In this document: in pieces, positions 57,558-64,000 of the stretch
How positions within the stretch are numbered: position 1 is the stretch's first letter
How the letters are laid out: each line of letters begins with the position of its first letter
NCBI RefSeq assembly: GCF_027571385.1
Contig: NZ_CP085636.1
Span: forward strand, 4,220,001 to 4,284,000
Source of the DNA: Shewanella sp. MTB7
GTDB taxonomy: Bacteria; Pseudomonadota; Gammaproteobacteria; Enterobacterales; Shewanellaceae
Length of the DNA: 64,000 nucleotides
Reading direction: 5' to 3'
Notes under the pieces: model-generated
What the model was told of the DNA's origin: nothing
Database searches by the model: none
The model's input: only the letters and a program-made list of their open reading frames with translations
Translations under genes and position numbers: made by a program

Positions 57558-58343
57558 ATGCTCAATGATTTAGCCAAAAAACTCGACCAAGCAGCCGCTA
57601 ATGCCACTAGCATAGCCCAGCTCTCCTCATCGACACAGTTATCCCTAGATGATGCTTATCAAGTGCAAAAGTTGAGTATCGAACATAGATTATCCCGCGC
57701 AGAGAAGTTAGTCGGCTACAAGATGGGCTTTACCAGCCGCGCCAAGATGATCCAGATGGGCGTTAACGACCTTATCTGGGGCCGACTCACCGATGCAATG
57801 ATAATCCAAGACGGCGGCACCATAGATTTGACCCATTATGTTCATCCCAGAGCTGAACCAGAGATCGCTTTTCGTCTTAAAAGTCCGCTCTCGGGTATTG
57901 TCACCAAAGAGGAGGCGTTCGCCGCGATTGGTGCCGTTGCTGGCGCGATTGAAGTGATCGACTCTCGCTATCAAAACTTTAAATTCTCCCTCAGCGATGT
58001 GATTGCCGATAACTGTTCAAGTACCGGCTTTGTCATCGGCCCTTGGCACCCCGCTGATACCAACATCGACGGACTTGCGATGGTGCTAAAAGTTAACGAT
58101 ATCGAAGTTGAGCGAGGCAGTAGCCAAGATATATTGGACCACCCGCTCAATTCACTTATCGAAGCGGCGCGCTGCGTGGCCCAATATGGCGAATCACTGC
58201 AAGCGGGGCAGATAATCTTAGCGGGTGCCGCAACAGCCGCCGTTGCCTTAAAACCTGGGCAAACCATCTCCACCGAGATTGAAGGCTTAGGGCAATGCCA
58301 CTTCTCTACGTTGAATAGCAGTACTCTTAGCTCAAATAAATAG
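57558..58343 (+). CDS. 4-oxalocrotonate decarboxylase / 2-oxopent-4-enoate hydratase family enzyme
   Basis: The 261-residue protein belongs to the FAH-like hydratase/decarboxylase family used in meta-cleavage pathways (ERGSSQDILDHPLNSLIEAA, LAGAATAAVALKPGQTI). In an operon that makes 4-oxalocrotonate from 2-aminomuconate, decarboxylation to 2-oxopent-4-enoate is the most useful activity (NbaG/AmnE type), but the hydratase is a close relative and cannot be excluded. The ATG at 57558, behind AAGAGAG, is preferred over the TTG at 57537. The following steps (second enzyme of the pair, aldolase, acetaldehyde dehydrogenase) are not in the window. Confidence 0.8.
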   Translation: MLNDLAKKLDQAAANATSIAQLSSSTQLSLDDAYQVQKLSIEHRLSRAEKLVGYKMGFTSRAKMIQMGVNDLIWGRLTDAMIIQDGGTIDLTHYVHPRAEPEIAFRLKSPLSGIVTKEEAFAAIGAVAGAIEVIDSRYQNFKFSLSDVIADNCSSTGFVIGPWHPADTNIDGLAMVLKVNDIEVERGSSQDILDHPLNSLIEAARCVAQYGESLQAGQIILAGAATAAVALKPGQTISTEIEGLGQCHFSTLNSSTLSSNK

Positions 58344-58403
58344 CCCAAGTAAATAATGCAAACAAATAGTCTAAGCAAGTAACCTGAGTTAATAAGGACC
58401 ACC

Positions 58404-59687
58404 ATGACATTCGAAAACACACTCGCATTTGCTCAGCAGCAAGATAAAAATGACCCATTAGCACACTATAAAGCGCAGTTCCATCATCCTATTATCGATG
58501 GCAAGCAGGTGCTTTACTTCACCGGTAACTCCCTAGGCTTGCAGCCTAAAACGGCCAAAGAGTATATCAATCAAGAGTTAGAAGATTGGGCTCAATGGGG
58601 CGTCGAAGGCCACTTTCATGCTAAGAATCCTTGGGTGAGTTATCATGAGATCTTAACCCCAGCATCGGCGCGATTGGTTGGTGCAAACGAGTCTGAAGTG
58701 GTCTGTATGAGCTCCCTGACCACTAACCTCCACTTGTTGTTTGTCTCGTTTTATAAACCAACGGCAAAGCGCTTTAAGATCATCAGTGAAGCCAAAATGT
58801 TCCCCTCAGATCGCTACCTGCTGGAAACCCAAGTGCGCCACCATGGACTTAACCCCGATGAAGCCATTATCGAAATATCCCCCCGAGATGGTGAGTACCT
58901 GATCCGTGAAGAGGATATTATTGCGGCGGTAAACGACAACGCCGATGAGCTAGCACTGCTGTTTTTCGGCGGGGTCAACTATTTTACAGGCCAGCTATTC
59001 GACATGGAAAAGCTCACCCAAGCTGCCCATAACGTCGGCGCTTTAGCGGGCTTCGATCTGGCCCACGCCGTGGGTAATGTGCCAATGAAACTTCACGATT
59101 GGGATGTGGATTTTGCAGCCTGGTGTACCTATAAATACCTCAACTCCAGTGCAGGGAATGTCGGCGGCATATTCGTCAACGACCGCCACGGCAACAACAC
59201 CGAGATCAACCGATTCGGCGGCTGGTGGGGCCACAATAAAGAACGACGCTTCCTGATGGAAAATCATTTTGAGCCGATGACCGGCGCCGAAGGTTGGCAG
59301 ATAAGTAATGCGCCAGTGATGGGAATGGCGATATTAAAGTCTTCTCTGGATATCTTTCATGAGGCAGGGATTGAAAACCTCAGAGCCAAAAGCCTTAAGC
59401 TCACCGCTTACCTTGAATTTGTCTTCAACGATATCGTCGATCAATTTGCCGATATCCGCCTAGAGATCATCACGCCTAGCGAACCCAGTCGCCGTGGATG
59501 CCAGCTCTCGATCAAACTTATCGGCACTAACAAAGACTTTTTCCAAGCCCTAACCAAAGCGGGCGTTATCGCTGATTTTCGCGAACCCGATGTCATCAGA
59601 CTCGCGCCAACGCCACTGTACAACAGCTTCGAAGATGTCTATCTACTGGGGCAAACCTTGAAATCTTTAGCGCAAAACTGGAGCTAA
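58404..59687 (+). CDS. kynU: Kynureninase
   Basis: The 427-residue PLP enzyme cleaves 3-hydroxykynurenine (and kynurenine) to 3-hydroxyanthranilate (or anthranilate) and alanine. The PLP lysine is Lys244 in [12 protein letters not shown], with DLAHAVGN before it and the family segment [12 protein letters not shown] after it. Its length is near that of other bacterial kynureninases (about 415-430). One base separates its stop from the next ATG, so it is tightly coupled to kmo. Confidence 0.96.
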   Translation: MTFENTLAFAQQQDKNDPLAHYKAQFHHPIIDGKQVLYFTGNSLGLQPKTAKEYINQELEDWAQWGVEGHFHAKNPWVSYHEILTPASARLVGANESEVVCMSSLTTNLHLLFVSFYKPTAKRFKIISEAKMFPSDRYLLETQVRHHGLNPDEAIIEISPRDGEYLIREEDIIAAVNDNADELALLFFGGVNYFTGQLFDMEKLTQAAHNVGALAGFDLAHAVGNVPMKLHDWDVDFAAWCTYKYLNSSAGNVGGIFVNDRHGNNTEINRFGGWWGHNKERRFLMENHFEPMTGAEGWQISNAPVMGMAILKSSLDIFHEAGIENLRAKSLKLTAYLEFVFNDIVDQFADIRLEIITPSEPSRRGCQLSIKLIGTNKDFFQALTKAGVIADFREPDVIRLAPTPLYNSFEDVYLLGQTLKSLAQNWS

Positions 59688-59688
59688 T

Positions 59689-61059
59689 ATGGATAAGCAG
59701 GTGAAAAACATTGCCGTTGCCGGAGCAGGACCAGTAGGTGCCCTACTCTCAGTGATGCTGGCCAAGCAGGGCTATAAAGTTGACCTGTTTGAGTCAAGAG
59801 TCGACTCCCGTAAAGCGAGTATTTATCAAGGTAAATCAATTAATTTAGCCCTATCTGATCGCGGCTGGTTAGCACTGCAAGCCATTGGTCTGGATAAGAG
59901 TATTCGTCAGCATGCTATCCCAATGTACTGCCGTATTATGCACGATCTTCAGGGCAACTTAACTAAGCAGCCCTACGGCAAAGAGGAGCAGGCCATCTGG
60001 TCAGTATCTCGCGCAGGGATTAATGAGCAGCTCATCTCACTTGCCGAAGAGGAGCCGTTAATTGATGTGCACTTTGAGCATCATCTGACTCAGCTTGATT
60101 TCGACACGCTCGACAGTGTGTTCTCAACCCAAGAGCAAGAAAGTAAAATCCACCATAGCGACCTATTTTTTGGTGCCGATGGCGCATTTTCAAAAGTCCG
60201 CCGCTTAGCCCAAGCACTACCGCGACAACGCATCAGTTACAGCCTCGACTATATGCCCCAAAGCTATATCGAGCTCACCATCGCCGCTAACGAGGATGGC
60301 AGCCATAAGCTGGAAAAAAATGCCCTGCATATCTGGCCCAGAAAAGCCTTTATGTTGATCGCCCTGCCCAACTCAGATGGCTCATTTACTTGTACCCTAT
60401 TTTTAAATCATGAGGGTGAGCTTTCATTTGAGTCCTTAGACAACAGGGAAAAAGTCGCAGGTTTCTTTGAAGATTTTTTTGCCGATGCGTTGCCTCTACT
60501 CGACAATCCTATCGATGATTTTATGCACAAATCCGCCTCTCCCCTTTGCCTAGTTCATATCTATCCTTGGGTGATAAATAACAAGGTGGGGCTCATCGGT
60601 GATGCCGCCCATGCCATGGTGCCATTTTATGGGCAAGGAATGAATTGTGGTTTTGAAGATTGCCGTATTCTCAACGAGTTAATCGACGAACATGAGCACG
60701 ACTGGGATCATATATTGGCGGCCTATCAAACTGAGCGAAAGCCCAACGGCGATGCCATTATCGAATTAGCCAAACGAAATTTTGTTGAAATGAGTGATTT
60801 ATCAGGCGATAGTGATTTCCTGTTACGTAAGAAGATTGAAAGCGAATTCAATAGGATGTATCCACAACTTTGGGTGCCTCTGTATTCGATGGTCACCTTC
60901 TCGCCCCATCAGTCCTACTCATCAGCACTGGCAATTGGAGATATACAAAATGAGATCATGGACGAGATCATGCAATTAAAGAATATCCACCAAGAGTGGC
61001 AAGCCCCCCATGTTTATCAATTACTGCATAAACTAGTATTAGAAAAGCTGGAGAGATAA
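59689..61059 (+). CDS. kmo: Kynurenine 3-monooxygenase
   Basis: The 456-residue flavoprotein hydroxylates kynurenine to 3-hydroxykynurenine using NADPH and O2. It has the FAD loop VAGAGPVGALLSVMLAKQG at about residues 9-27 and the second FAD motif GDAAHAMVPFYGQGMNCGFE near 305. The presence of KMO shows that the operon follows the 3-hydroxyanthranilate branch instead of the anthranilate one of pseudomonads. It is flanked tightly by kynU and the tryptophan dioxygenase gene. Confidence 0.96.
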   Translation: MDKQVKNIAVAGAGPVGALLSVMLAKQGYKVDLFESRVDSRKASIYQGKSINLALSDRGWLALQAIGLDKSIRQHAIPMYCRIMHDLQGNLTKQPYGKEEQAIWSVSRAGINEQLISLAEEEPLIDVHFEHHLTQLDFDTLDSVFSTQEQESKIHHSDLFFGADGAFSKVRRLAQALPRQRISYSLDYMPQSYIELTIAANEDGSHKLEKNALHIWPRKAFMLIALPNSDGSFTCTLFLNHEGELSFESLDNREKVAGFFEDFFADALPLLDNPIDDFMHKSASPLCLVHIYPWVINNKVGLIGDAAHAMVPFYGQGMNCGFEDCRILNELIDEHEHDWDHILAAYQTERKPNGDAIIELAKRNFVEMSDLSGDSDFLLRKKIESEFNRMYPQLWVPLYSMVTFSPHQSYSSALAIGDIQNEIMDEIMQLKNIHQEWQAPHVYQLLHKLVLEKLER

Positions 61060-61061
61060 TC

Positions 61062-61970
61062 ATGTCATGCCCACATAGCAGTAGCCCTAAGCCAGCAAAT
61101 CGACCGAAACAAGTTGATAGCCGAGAGAATCCAAAATCGAGCCAAACTCGGGAGATGGAAGATTCTATCCATACCGATTTTAAAGATGATATGTCATACG
61201 GGGATTACCTTTGCCTTGAACAGGTTCTCTCTGCCCAGCGCCCTCAATCCGACGTCCCTGATGAGATGCTATTTATCATCATTCACCAAACGAGTGAGCT
61301 CTGGCTAAAGCTGGCGGGTAACGAACTCGACACCATGATAAAAAATGTTCAGGACGGTGACTTTAGCCACGCCTTTAAGGTGATCTCACGGGTAAAACAG
61401 ATCTTAAATCAGCTGACCCAATCCTGGAACATACTCTCCACCTTAACCCCGGTCGATTATCTCAAATTCCGCGACTCCCTCGGTCACTCTTCGGGCTTCC
61501 AGTCCTATGGTTACCGCAAGATTGAATTTCTATTGGGCAATAAAAATGCCGACCTTATTCAGGTCCATGAGAGCGACCCTAAAGTACACAATGAGCTTAA
61601 AACCATACTCGAACAGCCCAGTCTCTACGATGAGGTCATCAAAGTACTACATAAACAGGGGCTGCCCATCGACGATAGCGCACTCAATCGTGACTTCAGC
61701 CAAAGCTATCAATCCAATGAGTCAGTATTAAATGCTTGGCTCAGCGTCTATCGCAACGCAGATGAGCATTTTGAACTCTATGAGCTGGCCGAGAAGTTAA
61801 TCGATATCGAGGATGCCTTTCAGCAGTGGCGCTTTAAGCACATGTACACAGTGCAACGTATCATAGGCAACAAGATGGGCACAGGCGGTTCATCTGGTGT
61901 CAGCTTTCTTAAAAAGGCCTTGGATATCAGCTTCTTCCCTGAGTTATTTGAACTGCGGACACACCTTTAA
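61062..61970 (+). CDS. kynA: Tryptophan 2,3-dioxygenase
   Basis: The 302-residue haem enzyme opens the indole ring of L-tryptophan to N-formylkynurenine, the first step. Family motifs are DEMLFIIIHQTSELWLKL, where the His is a substrate-contact residue, FRDSLGHSSGFQSYGYRKIE, and GNKMGTGGSSGVSFLKKA. The N terminus (residues 1-45) is hydrophilic and variable. Its stop abuts the ATG of the hydrolase gene (TAAATG). Confidence 0.95.
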   Translation: MSCPHSSSPKPANRPKQVDSRENPKSSQTREMEDSIHTDFKDDMSYGDYLCLEQVLSAQRPQSDVPDEMLFIIIHQTSELWLKLAGNELDTMIKNVQDGDFSHAFKVISRVKQILNQLTQSWNILSTLTPVDYLKFRDSLGHSSGFQSYGYRKIEFLLGNKNADLIQVHESDPKVHNELKTILEQPSLYDEVIKVLHKQGLPIDDSALNRDFSQSYQSNESVLNAWLSVYRNADEHFELYELAEKLIDIEDAFQQWRFKHMYTVQRIIGNKMGTGGSSGVSFLKKALDISFFPELFELRTHL

Positions 61971-62939
61971 ATGTTGTCGCCGCTAGAAAAGGACAAGCTG
62001 GATAAAGCATCTCTTGAGATAGAGTACTCACCGAGCAGCTGTGTCGATGACATCATGATCTATATCCAGCAATATATAGATCAAAGCCAAATCGTCATCC
62101 AACAAGCAGTTGCTGACAACTCTGTACTCAGAGATCTTAAGTACGGTGACCTTCACTGTAAACATAAAGAGGATGAGGTGCTCGATCTCTTTCTTCCTGC
62201 TCTTCAAAGCGCCAAAGGCAAAGGGTCAGCTACCGTTCAGAAAAGAAAGCTGCAGGTCTTTATCCACGGCGGTTATTGGCAAGAACTCACCAAGAAAGAG
62301 TCCGCATTCGCGGCCCAAGCCTTTCAACAAGCTGGCCACTACTTTGCCGTGATCAACTACAGTCTCGCCCCCAAAGCCAGCCTGACTGAGATAGTAGACC
62401 AGAACCGTCGCGCCCTCGCTTGGCTCGCTGCGAACGCCGATAAACTCGGCTTCGATGCCAACGAGATCTACCTCTCTGGCAGTTCTGCTGGCGCACATCT
62501 CTGCTTGATGATGCTGCAAACCGATTGGCCAAGCTACTTGGCTAGCACTTACCAAGCAAATCTGCCAAACATTAATACCACTCTTAACTCAGAGCTGTCC
62601 TTTATCAAAGGCGTCTGCGCCGTCAGTGGCATCTACGATATTGAGCCTCTGCTGCACACCACTATTAATGATCCATTGCAGTTAACGGCACTTGAAGTCG
62701 AAGCTAACAGTCCGCTGCGTCATGCCACTCAGAATCATTGCCCTGTGATTATCGCCTTTGGTGATAATGAAACTAGTGAATTTAAGCGCCAAAGCTTGGC
62801 TATGAAAGCTCAACTTGAAGAACAAGGGTTTACTGTTACCTTCAGCGAGATAGCAGGCCGAAACCATTTCGATGTGATTTTGGATTTAGGTGTTGAAGGG
62901 GCTTGGTTATTTGAGGAAATGCTCAAACAGATGGATTAG
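61971..62939 (+). CDS. Kynurenine formamidase, alpha/beta-hydrolase type
   Basis: The 322-residue alpha/beta hydrolase shows the oxyanion motif HGGYWQE, the nucleophile SGSSAGAHLCL, a FGDNETSEF acid and the catalytic His in GRNHFDVI. This is the eukaryotic-type arylformamidase (AFMID) form, not the metal-dependent cyclase-type KynB, so the symbol kynB is not used. In this operon it should hydrolyse N-formylkynurenine to kynurenine and formate. It is the last gene. Confidence 0.85.
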   Translation: MLSPLEKDKLDKASLEIEYSPSSCVDDIMIYIQQYIDQSQIVIQQAVADNSVLRDLKYGDLHCKHKEDEVLDLFLPALQSAKGKGSATVQKRKLQVFIHGGYWQELTKKESAFAAQAFQQAGHYFAVINYSLAPKASLTEIVDQNRRALAWLAANADKLGFDANEIYLSGSSAGAHLCLMMLQTDWPSYLASTYQANLPNINTTLNSELSFIKGVCAVSGIYDIEPLLHTTINDPLQLTALEVEANSPLRHATQNHCPVIIAFGDNETSEFKRQSLAMKAQLEEQGFTVTFSEIAGRNHFDVILDLGVEGAWLFEEMLKQMD

Positions 62940-63360
62940 AGAGCGTTCTCACCACTGGAAGAAGGACGGGCTTTGCCCTGCTAGGGCAGCACTACGTGCC
63001 TGCGAGAACGCTCGCAAGCTCACTGCTAGGATGCTTCGCTGCGATAAGTTCATAAGATAAATATTTACACCTCTGACTGTTACTCCTCTTCGTGGTTCTC
63101 TGGGTTCTGTGTGGTAGATAGCTTTGGTTTATCGTTAAAAAAGATCATTCTCACCACGGTGAATATGGCAAAGCCATAAGCTTATGAACGAGATACAGGG
63201 ACTGTAGAACTGGCCTTAAACAGGGATGTTATTGCGCTATGCTCCACAGAGTTCACGGAGAAGAGCAGGAGGTTTTCAAAATGTTTAAAGCAGTTGCTCC
63301 TCTCCGTGGTCCTCCGTGCTCTCTGTGGTGAATAGCTTTTATCTTTTATATCAAACAAAA
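62940..63360. repeat. Composite inverted-repeat region
   Basis: The first part has GAGCGTTCTC at 62941-62950 and its exact complement GAGAACGCTC at 63004-63013, enclosing smaller hairpins (gggctttgccc, gccctgctagggc). Further on are two related copies of a TCCGTG...CTGTGGT...ATAGCTTT unit (63081-63130 and 63294-63340) and an inverted copy (63240-63271). Such repeats occur in many gammaproteobacterial genomes. No gene is supported in the whole gap 62940-63486. Confidence 0.6.
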
Positions 63361-63486
63361 AAAGCCGGAGGTTTGAGTAAAACCTATTCACACTTGGTAA
63401 CACTTCAACCATGAACTTGTGGTTACTTCTATGGCCTACTTATACCAAGCAGTATTGGAAAGTGAAGAGAACAGGGAGATGATTTG

Positions 63487-64000
63487 ATGGGTAAATTGAA
63501 ACGCTTTTGGAAAAATAACAAACAGCTATTCATTTTTATTATTCTAATGTCTGTTTTTAGAAGTGCTGTGGCTGATTGGTACACGGTACCCACGGGCTCG
63601 ATGCAACCAACCATTAAAGAGGGTGACCGTATTATCGTGGATAAGATGGCCTATGACTTAAGGCTTCCCTTTACTCAGATATCATTGCTTAAAACCGGTG
63701 AGCCCAAACGTGGGGAAATTGTTGTTTTTGAATCAAAAGCTGCAAAGAATCGTTTAATAAAACGTGTTATTGGATTACCTGGCGACAGCATCAGCTTAAG
63801 TAATGAAGTACTGTCCATTAACGGTAATACTCTGAATTACTCAATAGTGACCCAAAATAATCAAGAACTGATTGCCGAGGAGAACATTAAAGGGTTAATC
63901 CATAAAATCCGCATTGAAAAAGGTGCTAGCGATGGTTTAAGCCATTTCAATACGTTAACTGTACCTAAGAATCGCTACATGGTTATGGGGGATAATCGTC
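63487..64000 (+). CDS. lepB: Signal peptidase I, 5' part (cut by window end)
   Basis: The first 171 residues of a type I signal peptidase are present. A hydrophobic N-terminal anchor (about residues 12-30) precedes the nucleophile Ser39 (VPTGSMQPT), and general base Lys94 is in RLIKRVIGLPGD. The MGDNR motif is reached at the very end. The catalytic dyad is intact. The protein has only one apparent N-terminal membrane helix, unlike E. coli LepB, so it may be a second, smaller signal peptidase. The C terminus lies outside the window. Confidence 0.92.
   Translation, partial: MGKLKRFWKNNKQLFIFIILMSVFRSAVADWYTVPTGSMQPTIKEGDRIIVDKMAYDLRLPFTQISLLKTGEPKRGEIVVFESKAAKNRLIKRVIGLPGDSISLSNEVLSINGNTLNYSIVTQNNQELIAEENIKGLIHKIRIEKGASDGLSHFNTLTVPKNRYMVMGDNR

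Noticed and set aside
63182..63412. 76-residue minus-strand open frame upstream of lepB
   Set aside because: It translates the dispersed TCCGTG/CTGTGG repeat, has a low-complexity Arg/Ser-rich sequence and no good ribosome-binding site; frames of this kind are common false calls.

Overview
The window looks like the chromosome of a marine, probably cold-adapted Shewanella. It carries the pfaR-A-B-C-D polyunsaturated fatty acid (EPA-type) synthase cluster in the Shewanella order, gene content typical of the genus and moderate GC. The genus call is inference from gene content; I could not run a database search.

Layout. 1-1950: a 104-bp tandem repeat, a REP-associated (RAYT/Y1) transposase and a terminator. 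1948-8330: mostly minus-strand genes, namely pseudouridine salvage (psuK with an N-terminal DNA-binding domain, psuG), a META-domain lipoprotein, a YaiI/DUF188 protein, a PhnA/YjdM protein, and a DUF2141 gene followed by a secreted carotenoid oxygenase with a duplicated leader. 8426-8691 is a 266-bp MITE. 8725-13284: a DesK/NarL-type two-component pair and kefF-kefC. 13294-17698: an LRR-protein kinase fusion, vapBC, an M14 peptidase-like gene and two small unknown genes. 18163-37143: pfaR and pfaABCD. PfaR appears to be a catalytically dead, co-opted IS481-type transposase; no PfaE phosphopantetheinyl transferase lies in the window. 37474-43415: small membrane proteins, an HxlR regulator with a divergent MAPEG/DoxX pair, a spermidine-synthase-like protein, a long RecX-like protein, a methyltransferase and a periplasmic solute-binding protein.

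44262-47469 is the most interesting segment. It is a four-gene operon: a CuNIR (NirK)-like cupredoxin, a diheme and a monoheme cytochrome c, and a two-domain multicopper oxidase with its type 1 copper in domain 1. The gene set matches the Nitrosomonas europaea ncgABC-nirK cluster, in reverse order. Three NorR-like half-palindromes and a well-formed -24/-12 sigma-54 promoter lie upstream, which predicts nitric-oxide control. The NirK-like protein keeps all copper ligands but has Ile where the catalytic His255 of classical CuNIRs belongs.

47614-49321: a methyltransferase and a second 266-bp MITE. 49322-62939: a TonB-dependent receptor, a sodium-dependent (NSS) transporter and a divergent nine-gene kynurenine operon. 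The operon takes tryptophan through kynurenine, 3-hydroxyanthranilate and 2-aminomuconate to 4-oxalocrotonate and probably 2-oxopent-4-enoate. The window ends in a composite repeat region and the 5' part of a signal peptidase I gene.
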